Shown here one piece after another: positions 1 through 8,393 of a stretch of DNA of 36,864 bases (position 1 is the first letter of the stretch; every line of letters starts with the position of its first letter). The stretch is from positions 1 through 36,864 of the forward strand of contig DATEHQ010000105.1 of NCBI GenBank assembly GCA_035279525.1, given 5' to 3'. A program made the translations under genes and the position numbers. This DNA comes from DATEHQ01 sp035279525. Its GTDB lineage: Bacteria; Chloroflexota; Dormibacteria; Dormibacterales; Dormibacteraceae. The notes under the pieces were generated by a model. The model searched no databases and was not told the origin of the DNA. It saw only the letters and a list, made by a program, of their open reading frames with translations.

Positions 1-450
1 CCGTCCCGCGGGCAGGTGGCCGTGCGGGGAACCATCAACGGCCATGAATTCGAGACGGTGTTGGAGCCGGACGGCGCCGGCGGCCACTGGCTGAGGATCG
101 ATGCCAGGCTGCGGCGAGCCGCTGCCTTGCGCGTGGGCGACACCGCGGCGATCGAGATCGAGTCAACCAGGGACTGGCCGGAACCGAAGGTGCCGAATGA
201 CCTCGAAACCGCTCTGGCGGCGGCCCCTCAGAAAATTCAGGGCGTCTGGAAGGACATCACGCCGATGGCGCGATGGGAATGGGTTCGCTGGGTCAATGCC
301 ACCAGGAATCCGGAAACAAGAAAGCGACGAGTCGACGTCAGCATCTCGAAGATGAGCAGCGGCAGGCGACGGCCTTGCTGTTTCGACCTCTCGGCGTGCA
401 CCGATCCGGACCTGTCACAAAACGGCAGGCTTCGCATCGGCGGTGCGTGA
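1..450 (+). CDS. DUF1905 / YdeI-OmpD-associated-like protein, 5' end outside the window
   Basis: The reading frame is open from the first base (Pro-Ser-Arg-Gly-Gln precede the GTG at 16), and the preceding residues fit the family, so the gene most likely begins left of the window. The N-terminal half carries the DUF1905 pattern VRGTINGHEF...G-W-L, with a Gly-Asp pair near residue 41. The C-terminal half matches the YdeI-like tail, with a dipeptide-rich segment ending WVNATRNPETRKRR near residue 90-104. Members are small cytoplasmic proteins of unknown biochemical role, some linked to bacteriocin protection. The last 40 residues look less conserved. Nothing in the context indicates a function. 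Confidence 0.75.
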   Translation, partial: PSRGQVAVRGTINGHEFETVLEPDGAGGHWLRIDARLRRAAALRVGDTAAIEIESTRDWPEPKVPNDLETALAAAPQKIQGVWKDITPMARWEWVRWVNATRNPETRKRRVDVSISKMSSGRRRPCCFDLSACTDPDLSQNGRLRIGGA

Positions 451-492
451 ATCCCGCGTCCGGCTCGTCACCGCGGCTCTGAACTAACAGGC

Positions 493-918
493 TCATCGCT
501 CGCGCGCCTTCGAGGCGTTCAACCGCACGCCCTGGAGAATGAGCGCCTTGAGGGCAGCCTCGTCTACAACGTCACCCTCGGAGAAGTCGATCGCGCGAAC
601 GGCGTCACCGACCAGTCTCGCGTTGAAGAGCTTCTTGGGGTCACTCATCAGAGCGCCTTTGGGAAATGTCAGCCTGACGGCGTTCTTGAGCCCTTCTCCG
701 ATGCAGACGATTCCGTCATGAGACCAGACAGGGACGCCCATCGGGTTGCTCGGCTTCTTCCATTTCAGCTCTTCCACCACCGAAGGGTCGGCTTTCCTGA
801 TCAGGGCGCGCAGCTCGGACAGCCGCTTCGCTCGCCAGCCCCCGAGGTCCTTGACCCTTGCGTCGATCGTCTGCGAGGTGGATTTCTCTGTCGGCGAAGG
901 GCTTGATCGTGCCTTCAT
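493..918 (-). CDS. DUF1801 (YdhG-like) domain protein, 141 aa
   Basis: The frame is open further upstream, but the ATG at 918 is chosen because GGAGGAG lies 11 nt ahead of it and the family similarity begins just after it. The core has the pattern expected for DUF1801: LRALIRKADPSVVEELKWKKPSNP, then a short sheet region (GVPVWSHDGIVCIGEGLKNAVRLTFPKG), then a C-terminal helix. The family is small, cytoplasmic and of unknown biochemical function; members are often called iron-chaperone-like on weak grounds. The gene is convergent with the DUF1905 gene (43-nt gap) and divergent from the lipoprotein gene. Family assignment is good; function is open. Confidence 0.75.
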   Translation of the reverse strand: MKARSSPSPTEKSTSQTIDARVKDLGGWRAKRLSELRALIRKADPSVVEELKWKKPSNPMGVPVWSHDGIVCIGEGLKNAVRLTFPKGALMSDPKKLFNARLVGDAVRAIDFSEGDVVDEAALKALILQGVRLNASKARER

Positions 919-1045
919 TCTCAGCTGAACTCCTCCACTGCGAAACGGTACCTCGCGGCAGTGGCAGGGATCCAGCAGGTTCCACGCCAAGCAGGGAGTC
1001 GATTGGTGCTCCGTGCTCGGCACGACGTACGCTTGCGTTGGGGGC

Positions 1046-1480
1046 ATGAGCAACCGAGCGCGGCTCGTCCTGGCAGTTGCGGCCATGGGCCTGGTCGCGG
1101 GGTGTGGCGCCACCCCACTCCCCGCGGCCATGAGCCCTTCGCCCGCCACCGGGCACGTCTACGTCGCGACGATCGCCGACAACGGAACGACGCTTTCCGT
1201 TCGCGTTGGAGACGAGTTGAAGGTGCAGCTCAACAGCACCTACTGGACGATCCAGGGAGCGGGCAACACGGCCGTCTTGCGGGCGGTGCAACCGGCTGTC
1301 GTCTCGCCCGCTTCGAGTGGCTGCGTCCCCGGGGCAGGCTGCGGCACCGTGACGATGGTTTTCGAAGTCGCCGGGGCAGGCTCGACCGACGTGACCGCCT
1401 CACGCCAGAGCTGCGGCGAGGCGATGCGCTGCACTGGCGGCGACGGCAGCTTCAGGGTCTCGGTCGTCTCCACGCCCTAG
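1046..1480 (+). CDS. Secreted lipoprotein, possibly chagasin (I42)-like
   Basis: The ATG at 1046 gives a compact lipoprotein signal: Arg near the N-terminus, a hydrophobic run, then a LVAGC lipobox, so the mature protein would begin at that Cys and be lipid-anchored. A start at 1013 would put eleven odd residues before the signal. The mature part (about 120 residues) is beta-rich: VGDELKVQLNSTYWTIQG, then a Cys-rich loop, then FEVAGAGSTDVTAS...FRVSVV. This order (GD-L-x-L, W, aGxxxVTa, F-V-V) resembles chagasin-type cysteine-protease inhibitors. The classical NPTTGY motif is not present, so this is a fold-level guess. Several Cys could form disulfides outside the membrane. Confidence 0.6.
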   Translation: MSNRARLVLAVAAMGLVAGCGATPLPAAMSPSPATGHVYVATIADNGTTLSVRVGDELKVQLNSTYWTIQGAGNTAVLRAVQPAVVSPASSGCVPGAGCGTVTMVFEVAGAGSTDVTASRQSCGEAMRCTGGDGSFRVSVVSTP

Positions 1481-1625
1481 CGGGCGTGAGGTTCCCACGC
1501 CTGCTCGCTGTTTGACACAGGGTCTGACAGTCCTCATGCTCTTCGCGCCCGGAACCAGGGAATCCGGTGCCGTGTGTCGAGGGGTGTAGTCCGGCCAACC
1601 GCGAGGCGGCCGGGGGAGGTAAGGG

Positions 1626-3218
1626 GTGGGCCTTCATAGACGTTGGAGCCTTCTGATCGGGTTGGCCATCGCCGTGGCCGCGATCGGGTCGCTGTCCACG
1701 GTGGGCGCCGCAGCCGCGGCGAAGCAGCCCACGGTTCGCCCGCCGGCCTATGTGCCGCTGCTTCACCAGGCGGCGGCCAAGCCAAACCCTGCGGCCGGAG
1801 TCATCCCCGCCGATCTGAGCTTCAACAACATGGACTACAACGGCGGACCTGTCATGCCGTCGAACACCGACTACATGGTGCTGTGGAGCCCGGGCGGCCG
1901 CGATGCCTATCCAGGCGGCTTCATCTCAGGCGTCGAGCGATGGTTCAAGGACCTCGCTCACGACAGCGGTGGCAGCCAGAACACGGACTCGGTCACCGCC
2001 CAGTACCAGGACCTGACCGGCGCCTTTGCCCGCTATGCGACGACCTTCGGCGGCGTGCTGGTCGACCGGGCGCTCTATCCCGCGAGCCAGTGCCCAACCA
2101 ACGGCCCGGTCACCCACTGTCTGCTCGACAGCCAGATCCAGGTCGAGCTCGAGCGTTTCGTCGACTCGCGGGGCCTGACGAAGGATCTCAGCCACGAGTA
2201 CTACCTGATGACCCCGCCACACGTCGAGACGTGCTTCAGCAATGACCCGACCCAGTCGTTCGGGGGGTGCTCGGCCGGCGAGGTCCCGTCGAGCCTCGCG
2301 TTCTTCTGCGCATACCACGAGAACAGCGCGATCTCACCGCTGCTGATCTACGCGAACGACCCCTTCGTGCCGGGGAACCCTGGCTGCGACGACGGCAACC
2401 ATCCCAACGGTTTCTGGGACGGCCAGCTCAGCGGCGGCCTGAGCCACGAACAGAACGAATCGGTCTCGGATCCGATCCCGAACGACGCGTGGACCAATGG
2501 GGCCGGCCCTCTCCAGGGGTCGGAGATCGGCGACGTGTGCCAGGGCTCCTTTGGCACCCCGCTCGGCACCCACAACGGGGCGATGTACAACCAGGTGATC
2601 AACGGCGACTTCTACTGGTACCAGGGCGAGTGGAGCAACGCGGGTCACACCTGCCTCGAGCGCCTGGCGCCCGTCACGACGCGGCCGACGGCTACCTTTG
2701 AGGTCACCAGGGGCGAGGGCCTCACGCTCAACTTCGACGCCAAGGGCTCGACCGCGCCGGGTGGCGTGGCGGAGTACGTGTGGCAGTTCAACGACGCATT
2801 TGCTGCTCAGACCATCGAGCAAACCACCCCGACCATCTCGCACACCTTCCCGTCGGCGGGTGCATTCTCCATCGGCTTGACAGTGATGGCTCACGACGGC
2901 TTGTCCACCGGAAACGGCGGAATCGTCACGACAGGCCACAGTGGGCTCTCGCGCGGGTTCACGTTCTCACCCTCTGAGCCGGACGCGGGCCGGACGGTGA
3001 CGTTCAAAGCCCTGTTCGCGACCATGAGCGCCCAGCCGGTGCTCGTGAACCTGTGGGAGTTCGGAGACGGCTCGGTCGGCGCCGGCGCCAACCCCACGCA
3101 CCGATACTCCAGGCCTGGCACCTATGTGGTGACCCTGGTGCAGTTCAGCGGCGTCGGATCCGCCTTCCCTGGAGCGGGAGCCGGACCGATCGTCACCCGG
3201 AAGATCACCGTCGAATAA
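1626..3218 (+). CDS. Secreted protein with novel N-terminal domain and two PKD domains
   Basis: 530 residues. The GTG start at 1626 follows GGGGGAGGT (1612-1620) with ideal spacing. Residues 1-32 form a Sec signal peptide (basic start, hydrophobic core, Ala-rich cleavage region). Residues about 65-345 form a domain with FNNMDYNGGPVMPSNT near its start, paired Cys residues, and the segment LSHEQNESVSDPIPNDAW followed by EIGDVCQGSFG. A His-Glu ... Asp-Pro ... EIGD-C pattern recurs in uncharacterised secreted proteins of soil bacteria and hints at metal binding; no activity is established. Residues about 350-440 and 445-530 are PKD beta-sandwich repeats, the second with the typical WEFGDGS...HRYSRPGTYVVTL. 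Likely extracellular and substrate- or surface-binding. Monocistronic, ending in a strong hairpin. Confidence 0.8.
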   Translation: MGLHRRWSLLIGLAIAVAAIGSLSTVGAAAAAKQPTVRPPAYVPLLHQAAAKPNPAAGVIPADLSFNNMDYNGGPVMPSNTDYMVLWSPGGRDAYPGGFISGVERWFKDLAHDSGGSQNTDSVTAQYQDLTGAFARYATTFGGVLVDRALYPASQCPTNGPVTHCLLDSQIQVELERFVDSRGLTKDLSHEYYLMTPPHVETCFSNDPTQSFGGCSAGEVPSSLAFFCAYHENSAISPLLIYANDPFVPGNPGCDDGNHPNGFWDGQLSGGLSHEQNESVSDPIPNDAWTNGAGPLQGSEIGDVCQGSFGTPLGTHNGAMYNQVINGDFYWYQGEWSNAGHTCLERLAPVTTRPTATFEVTRGEGLTLNFDAKGSTAPGGVAEYVWQFNDAFAAQTIEQTTPTISHTFPSAGAFSIGLTVMAHDGLSTGNGGIVTTGHSGLSRGFTFSPSEPDAGRTVTFKALFATMSAQPVLVNLWEFGDGSVGAGANPTHRYSRPGTYVVTLVQFSGVGSAFPGAGAGPIVTRKITVE

Positions 3219-3242
3219 CACGCCGTAACCAGGTTTTGGAGT

Positions 3243-3274
3243 CCGGGTGGGCTGTCGAGAGACAACCCACCCGG
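3243..3274. terminator. Strong hairpin between convergent genes
   Basis: CCGGGTGGG pairs with CCCACCCGG (9 bp), then one C/A mismatch, then TGTC/GACA, with a GAGA loop. It lies between the convergent PKD and VOC genes and could act in both directions. There is no T-run on either side, so it is not a textbook intrinsic terminator, but very GC-rich genomes often lack the U-tract. Confidence 0.6.
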
Positions 3275-3322
3275 GCTCGATCCTGGTCGTCACCCGTCGT
3301 GGCCGACCGGTGTCCGATCGGG

Positions 3323-3712
3323 TCAGCTTCTCGAGGCTGGGCCCCGCAGCGACAGCCGGTTCCCATCCGGATCCGTGAAGTTGATGTAGCCGCCACCCTG
3401 CGGGTAAACGATCGGCTCCTTCTCTACGAACGTGACGCCGGCCGCCTTCAGCCGCTCGAAATCGCCTCGCAGGTCGGTGGAGTCGAGGATGCACGCACCG
3501 GGGATCGGCCCCGCGTTGGGGTCGGCCTTGCCCGGCGTGCCAGGCCACAGCACGACCTGCAGTTCCTGGCCCTTGAGACCGACTGTCACGAATCGAACCC
3601 GACCTGCGGGGTTCTCCTCGCGCTTCTCGAATCCAAGGGTGTTGATGTAGAAATCGAGCGCCTTCTCCTGGTCCCGAACGAAAAGGGTCGTGTACAGCAC
3701 TTGTTTGAGCAC
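3323..3712 (-). CDS. VOC / glyoxalase-bleomycin resistance family protein
   Basis: 129 residues from a GTG at 3712, which has AGGAGG seven nt upstream; the frame is open for 15 more codons without family similarity. The protein shows one beta-alpha-beta-beta-beta module pair: VLYTTLFVRDQEKALDFYINTLGFEKREE at the N-terminus and GGGYINFTDPDGNRLSLRGP at the C-terminus. Both are hallmarks of the vicinal oxygen chelate superfamily (metal-dependent dioxygenases, glyoxalases, drug-binding proteins). A Glu in the last strand, usual as a metal ligand, is not obvious (NRLSL in place of NxxEL), so catalysis is uncertain. No neighbour gives a substrate. Confidence 0.8.
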   Translation of the reverse strand: MLKQVLYTTLFVRDQEKALDFYINTLGFEKREENPAGRVRFVTVGLKGQELQVVLWPGTPGKADPNAGPIPGACILDSTDLRGDFERLKAAGVTFVEKEPIVYPQGGGYINFTDPDGNRLSLRGPASRS

Positions 3713-3950
3713 GCTTTCACCTCCTGGCGACTGTGAAGTTCCGGGTACGAGGATCACCCAACGTGCCCTGCGCCGCGGTCCGCTTCTTCATTCCTGACCG
3801 CTTTGCCAGGGCCTGACGAGGCGCGCGGTCGACGCGCGAACTCGCCTCCACCGGGCAGTCGGCAGCGGTCGGGAGCCGAGCGTCAGGACCGTGCGATAGT
3901 GACGCTCGAGCGGCCGCCAGACCGGCCTTCGCTGAACCAGGAGGAGTGAC

Positions 3951-4400
3951 TTGTCGCTGGCACGAAAGGCGTACTCGGTATTCGGGATCGTCCTGCTGGT
4001 CGAGCTCGGGCTCCAGTTCTACCTGATCGCGGCCGGCGCCCTGAGCGTGTGGGCGGCGCAGGACAACGCGGGCTCGGTCTACGCCGCTTTCAAGAACGGA
4101 GACAGGTTCGCATCGTTGCACGGATTCATCGGCACCATCGTGGTCCCCATCACCATCCTCGTGATGATCGCTCTCGTCTTCGCCGCCGGGCTTTCTCGGC
4201 GCGACAAGGGCCAGACCGTCGGCCTTTTCGGACTGATCGTGATCCAGTTCATCCTCGGAGCCATCGGATCATCCGGCGGCGGCGCGGCTGCGCTCATCGG
4301 CGGCCTGCACGGTCTCAACGCGCTCGTCATGGTGGGTGCGGCCGGCTCGCTCGTTGTGCGCACCTGGGCGCTGAAGCCCACCATTCCCTCGACCGCCTAG
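3951..4400 (+). CDS. Four-helix inner-membrane protein (DUF6220-like)
   Basis: 149 residues. The TTG start at 3951 is preceded by AGGAGGAG at good spacing. Four hydrophobic segments can be seen at roughly residues 8-30, 53-79, 88-106 and 112-136. The second opens with LHGFIG and the fourth with GGLHGLNALVMVG; paired His residues at the start of helices 2 and 4 are what small DUF6220-type membrane proteins show and could bind haem or simply face each other. Convergent with the CoA-transferase gene (19-nt gap). Function unknown. Confidence 0.65.
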   Translation: MSLARKAYSVFGIVLLVELGLQFYLIAAGALSVWAAQDNAGSVYAAFKNGDRFASLHGFIGTIVVPITILVMIALVFAAGLSRRDKGQTVGLFGLIVIQFILGAIGSSGGGAAALIGGLHGLNALVMVGAAGSLVVRTWALKPTIPSTA

Positions 4401-4419
4401 CGCTCCCTGCTCGGTCACG

Positions 4420-5607
4420 TCACGCCGGAGGCCGGGCCACTGCGTTTTGCGAGTCGCCGAAACCGAGCTCGGCCAGGATCTCCTCCGTGTGCTCGCCCAG
4501 CGCGGGGACGGGCCTCCGCGCCTGACGGCTCGGGCCGGCGAACGGGTGCGCCAGCGCCAGCACCGGGCCGCCCACGCTTGCGACCTCGAACCAGCGGCCG
4601 GCCAGCTGCGGATGCTTGGACAGGCCCTCCACCGAGTTGACCCGCCCGTACGGCACGTCGAACTGCGCGAGTCGAGCCTCGATCTCACCGGAGGTCATCG
4701 TCGAAACGACCTGCTCGATGATCGGTTCCAGCTCATCGCGGTGGCGGACCCTGAGCTCGTTCGTCGCAAAACGCGCGGCCCGCAGAAGGTCGGGCCGGTC
4801 GATGACGTTCTCGCACAGCCGCTCCCACTGACCCGCGTTCTGCACGGCGAGATTCACGAGCACTCCATCGGACGCCCTGAAGGGTCCGTAGGGCACGATC
4901 ATCGCGTGCCGGGCTCCGGCCCTCCGCGGCGCCAGGCCCGTGTACACCTGCTGATAGACGAAGGGCATCATCCACTCGGCCATGCAATCGAGCATGGAGA
5001 TCTCGATCCGCTTTCCCCGGCCCGTCCTCTCGCGTTCGTGCAGGGCGGCCAGAACCGCCGCCAGCGCGTACATCGCGCCGCTGATGTCGGCCACCGAAAG
5101 TCCCACCTTCGCGATCTGCGCCTCGGTTCCGGTCACCGACATGACACCGCTTTCCCCCTGCACGAGCGCGTCGAACGACTTGCGATCGCGGTAGGGTCCC
5201 TCGGTCGCGTAACCGCCGATGGAGCAGTGGATCAACCCTGGACGGCGCCCCTGCAACGAGTCCCACCCCAGCCCAAGGCGGTCGATGGCGCCGGGGCCGA
5301 GGTTGTGCACGAAGACGTCCGCCCGGTCGAGCAGGGCGTTGATCGTCCGGGCGCCATCCGGGCTCCTGAGGTCGAGCGCGATGCTTCGCTTGCCCCGGTT
5401 GAGCCAGACGAAATGCGTCGACTGGCCCTTGACGACCGAATCGAACTGACGGGCAAAGTCGCCCGTTCCCGGCTGCTCGACCTTGATCACGTCGGCCCCG
5501 AGATCGCCGAGATGCCTGGTGCACAGGGGGGCGGCGACAGCCTGCTCGATCGCCACCACCCGCAGGCCGGAGAGCGGAGCGTACGGCGCACGATCGTCAG
5601 CGTTCAT
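4420..5607 (-). CDS. CoA-transferase family III (CaiB/BaiF)
   Basis: 395 residues, the normal length of the family. The N-terminus has the nucleotide-binding Rossmann part (LSGLRVVAIEQAVAAPLCTRHLGDLGADVIKVEQP), then NRGKRSIALDL, and the catalytic Asp motif SFDALVQGESGVMSVTG with Asp146, the residue that forms the acyl-anhydride and CoA-thioester in FRC/CaiB-type enzymes. It should move CoA between two carboxylic acids. The donor and acceptor cannot be read from sequence; formyl-, succinyl- and mesaconyl-type members look alike. It is followed upstream on the same strand by an MFS carrier 12 nt away, so an acid importer plus CoA activation is a reasonable pairing. No TTCC-N7-GGAA operator is nearby. 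Confidence 0.9.
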   Translation of the reverse strand: MNADDRAPYAPLSGLRVVAIEQAVAAPLCTRHLGDLGADVIKVEQPGTGDFARQFDSVVKGQSTHFVWLNRGKRSIALDLRSPDGARTINALLDRADVFVHNLGPGAIDRLGLGWDSLQGRRPGLIHCSIGGYATEGPYRDRKSFDALVQGESGVMSVTGTEAQIAKVGLSVADISGAMYALAAVLAALHERERTGRGKRIEISMLDCMAEWMMPFVYQQVYTGLAPRRAGARHAMIVPYGPFRASDGVLVNLAVQNAGQWERLCENVIDRPDLLRAARFATNELRVRHRDELEPIIEQVVSTMTSGEIEARLAQFDVPYGRVNSVEGLSKHPQLAGRWFEVASVGGPVLALAHPFAGPSRQARRPVPALGEHTEEILAELGFGDSQNAVARPPA

Positions 5608-5619
5608 CGACGCATGAGG

Positions 5620-6849
5620 TTAGCCGGGGACGGTGCCCGGCCGGGTGAGAGGCCGATACGTCCGTGAGGCGCCCAACGTCAGCAGCACGCCGACCAGGCA
5701 CAGGACCGACAGCGCGTACATCGCGTCCGAGAACGATCCCGTCGCGTCTCTCACCGCGCCCATCGCGTAGGCGAAGGTGAACCCGCCCACGTTGGCAAAG
5801 AAGTTGCCAAAGCCGCTGGCCAGGCCGGCCGTCTTGGGGCCGAGCACATTGATCGGCACGGCAAACAGCGGCCCGAAATAGAACTGGACGAAAAAGCCGT
5901 TGAGGGCGATCACGCCCGCCAGCGCGACGAGCTCGTCGACGCGCGCCAGCAGCAGGGTCGTCATGCACAGCACGCCCAGGGATGCTCCGATCACGATCAG
6001 TGGTCGCCCGAGCCGGTCGGAGATGTAGCCACCGAGGAAGTTGGAAGGCACCGTCAGCGCTGCGCTTAGAGCGACCATCAGGCCCGCGACCTGAAGCGAG
6101 TAGCCCTTGTCGATCACGATCGTCGGCAGCCAGAACGCCAGGCCGGTCACGACAGCGAGGCGGATGTACTGGATGCCACCCACCAACCACATCAGCGGCA
6201 TGCGGAGCAGGCTCAGCGCCTGGCGCGGGCTGATCTGGTCCCGGCCCGCGCCCCGTGGCCCCGGCGGTCCCAGCCGCCAGTACAGGGCGAGCAGGGCAAA
6301 GCCCCCGACCGAGAATGCCATGAAGAGCACCCGCCAGCCGAATGGACCGACGAGGAAGGGCCCGAGAGCGTTCAGGAAGACGTTCGAGGAGAAGCCGCCC
6401 GCGACGTACAGACCCATCGCGGTCGCGCGCCGATGCTTCGGAAATACGGCGCTGATGAGAAGCAGGCCCGGCGCGAAGACGAGAGAGCGAAAGAAGCCGG
6501 CCAGCATCTGGTTCGCCACGACGAGCCAGTACTGGTGGAGCTGCGCGAGCGTGAACGCAAGCACGTTTGTGCCGACCAGGCCCGTGATGAACAGGCGCTT
6601 GGCCCCAAGCCGGTCGGAAAGGTAGCCGGACGGAATCTGCATGCACGCGTAGACGAGCGTCATCGCTCCGGCCAGCGTCCCCGCCTGCGTGAAGGTGAAG
6701 CCGATGTCGCGTCTGATCAGGGGCAGGAAGAGGCCGATGCCGCCGTAAGCCAGCGCCTGCGTGCTCTGGCAGAGGACGATCAGTGCTGCGTCGAGGACGC
6801 GCCGGCGCGGAGGCTGCACCGCGGCATCGATCTCGCCTTCTGACTTCAT
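5620..6849 (-). CDS. MFS transporter (organic-acid type)
   Basis: 409 residues from the ATG at 6849; a GTG at 6903 would add 18 residues without hydrophobic character and would overlap the divergent ABM gene. About twelve membrane segments. The loop 2-3 MFS motif is present as GYLSDRLGAKRLF and the matching second-half motif as GGYISDRLGRPLI, both Asp-Arg-Leu-Gly, as in a normal duplicated 6+6 carrier. The pattern resembles anion:cation symporter and oxalate/formate-type carriers. Twelve nt separate it from the CoA-transferase, so they are probably co-transcribed. The substrate is unknown; a small organic acid is the best guess. Confidence 0.85.
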   Translation of the reverse strand: MKSEGEIDAAVQPPRRRVLDAALIVLCQSTQALAYGGIGLFLPLIRRDIGFTFTQAGTLAGAMTLVYACMQIPSGYLSDRLGAKRLFITGLVGTNVLAFTLAQLHQYWLVVANQMLAGFFRSLVFAPGLLLISAVFPKHRRATAMGLYVAGGFSSNVFLNALGPFLVGPFGWRVLFMAFSVGGFALLALYWRLGPPGPRGAGRDQISPRQALSLLRMPLMWLVGGIQYIRLAVVTGLAFWLPTIVIDKGYSLQVAGLMVALSAALTVPSNFLGGYISDRLGRPLIVIGASLGVLCMTTLLLARVDELVALAGVIALNGFFVQFYFGPLFAVPINVLGPKTAGLASGFGNFFANVGGFTFAYAMGAVRDATGSFSDAMYALSVLCLVGVLLTLGASRTYRPLTRPGTVPG

Positions 6850-6890
6850 CTTCCTGGCCTGCGGCCGGTCTTGGTTACGATGGCGGTTAC

Positions 6891-7196
6891 ATGCCGGACG
6901 CACCCTCGGAGCAGCTCGCGCTCATGGTCACGTGGCTGGTGCGCCCTGGCGAGGAGAACAAGGTCGAGGCGATCCTGCGCACCATGGTGCCGAAGACTCG
7001 AGCCGAACCGGGCTGCATCGCGTACACGGTCCAGCGCTCCGTCGAAGAACCTCGCCTGTTCATGATCTATGAGCTCTACCGGGACGAGGCTGCCCTCAAG
7101 GCGCACGAGGCGAGCGAGTATTTTCGCCACCACGTGCTCGAAGAAGGTTTGCCTCTGCTGGAGCGGAGAGTGCGCTCCTTTTACCGCCCGCTTTAG
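6891..7196 (+). CDS. ABM-domain monooxygenase-like protein
   Basis: 101 residues with a single antibiotic-biosynthesis-monooxygenase fold (ferredoxin-like, usually dimeric): VTWLVRPGEENKVEAILRTMVPKTRAEPGCIAYTVQRS, then FMIYELYRDEAALKAHEASEYFRHH. The EPGC-Y and YE-Y-DEAAL-AH segments are the typical conserved pieces. Members act on quinones or polyketides without cofactor, bind haem, or have unknown roles. The ATG at 6891 is chosen because it is the first in frame after the divergent MFS start region; its Shine-Dalgarno is weak. Convergent with the alcohol dehydrogenase (5-nt gap). Confidence 0.85.
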   Translation: MPDAPSEQLALMVTWLVRPGEENKVEAILRTMVPKTRAEPGCIAYTVQRSVEEPRLFMIYELYRDEAALKAHEASEYFRHHVLEEGLPLLERRVRSFYRPL

Positions 7197-7201
7197 CGCT
7201 C

Positions 7202-8206
7202 TCAGCTCGGAAAGACGACGACGAAACGTCCGGTGACCTGGCGAGCCTTCAGCCTGGCCATCGCGTCGTTGATGCCCTCGAGCGGAATCGCCTCGTAGGC
7301 GGGCGTGACCTGGCCGCGCTCGAGCGCTCGCAGCACGGCGCGAATGTCGCGCCTGGTGCCGGCGCGTGATCCGATCAGCGTGATCTCCCTGAGGACAAGC
7401 TGGCTCGACTGCATGCCGTACTCGACGCCTGGCGCCCAGCCGTTGCAGATCAGGCGGCCGCCGGGGGTGATCAGCTGCGCGGCCATGTCGAGCCCCGCCC
7501 TCGAACCCGACGCCTCGTAGACGACGTCCGCACCGCCTGCCGGTGTCCAGTCGAGGACCTGCTTCACCGCTTCAGGCTCGACGGCGATCTCCGCGCCGCT
7601 GTGCAGCGCCTCTTCCCGGTGCGCCTCGACGGGGTCGACCGCGGCGACGCGAGCACCGGCGGTGCGGCTGATCTGGATGCCGGCGAGACCGAGACCACCG
7701 GCCCCGATCACCACCACCGACTCACCCGACCTCACCCGAGCTCGCTCCATCAGCGCGCGCCACGGCGAGAGCACGGCGTCCATCCCCACGCCGGCGACCT
7801 CGAAGGGCAGCGTGCCGGCGAACGGAATCGCAGTGTCGACGGGAACCGTGATGTACTCGGCGAGCCCGCCGTCGCGGTTGAAGCCGATCCGAGGTGGGTT
7901 CGGGCACAGCGTTTCCTCGCCGAGCAGGCACCAGCGGCAACGACCGCAGGGATGGAACACCTGCAGGGCGACACGCTGGCCCTGCTTCATGTCGCCGGCA
8001 TCCTCGACGAGCTCGCCTGCCACCTCATGGCCCGGGATCATCGGGAGTCGCGTGTCCGGGAAGGCGCCGGCGGAGATCTTCAGGTCGGTGCCGCAGATGC
8101 CGCACGCGCGCACCCGGACGAGGCAGTCCCCCGGACCGGGCTTCGGCGTGGGAACGTCCTTGAACTGGTATGGAGCGGAGAATTCCGTCAGCAGGGCCGC
8201 TTTCAC
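7202..8206 (-). CDS. Zinc-dependent medium-chain alcohol dehydrogenase
   Basis: 334 residues, GTG start with GGGGGAG nine nt ahead. The catalytic-zinc GroES-like domain has ACGICGTD (Cys38) and PGHEVAG (His60-Glu61). The structural-zinc lobe has Cys87, Cys90, Cys93 and Cys101. A Rossmann GAGGLGLAG near residue 166 should bind NAD(P), and an Asp after the second strand (AAVDP) suggests NAD preference. The closest general type is threonine/sorbitol dehydrogenase-like or 6-hydroxycyclohexene-carbonyl-CoA dehydrogenase-like. It reads away from a shared 187-bp intergenic region that holds one TTCC-N7-GGAA site, so it is a candidate member of the predicted regulon. Confidence 0.92.
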   Translation of the reverse strand: MKAALLTEFSAPYQFKDVPTPKPGPGDCLVRVRACGICGTDLKISAGAFPDTRLPMIPGHEVAGELVEDAGDMKQGQRVALQVFHPCGRCRWCLLGEETLCPNPPRIGFNRDGGLAEYITVPVDTAIPFAGTLPFEVAGVGMDAVLSPWRALMERARVRSGESVVVIGAGGLGLAGIQISRTAGARVAAVDPVEAHREEALHSGAEIAVEPEAVKQVLDWTPAGGADVVYEASGSRAGLDMAAQLITPGGRLICNGWAPGVEYGMQSSQLVLREITLIGSRAGTRRDIRAVLRALERGQVTPAYEAIPLEGINDAMARLKARQVTGRFVVVFPS

Positions 8207-8266
8207 TTCTTGACTCCCCCTCGATGTGTTGGTTGCGGCAGCCGTCCAGCCTTTCTTGGGCCACCA

Positions 8267-8283
8267 ATTCCACAGGACGGAAT
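8267..8283. promoter_or_regulatory. Inverted repeat, IclR-type operator candidate (site A)
   Basis: ATTCC-N7-GGAAT: the core TTCCACAGGACGGAA spans 8268-8282. It lies between the divergent alcohol dehydrogenase (start 8206) and Gfo/Idh gene (start 8394). A second, looser inverted repeat, GGAA-TCGG-TTCC, lies at 8331-8342. The core agrees with the sites at 22317, 22422, 27470 and 32979. Binding by the IclR protein encoded in this window is inferred. Confidence 0.6.
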
Positions 8284-8393
8284 CGCCTCCCGACTACCGG
8301 AACGGCGCTCTGAGATTATGACAAACTAGGAATCGGTTCCCCTTGCCGCGCTGTCCGGCGGCGAGGACGAGGGCGGTTGATGGGAGGGTTCAG

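Noticed and set aside
1471..1488. CACGCCC-TAGC-GGGCGTG hairpin at the lipoprotein stop codon
   Set aside because: A short 7-bp stem over the stop codon with no T-run; could be a weak terminator but is within what GC-rich DNA gives by chance.
6873..6890. Direct repeat GGTTAC-N6-GGTTAC before the ABM gene
   Set aside because: Only 6-bp units with a single occurrence pair; not distinguishable from chance.
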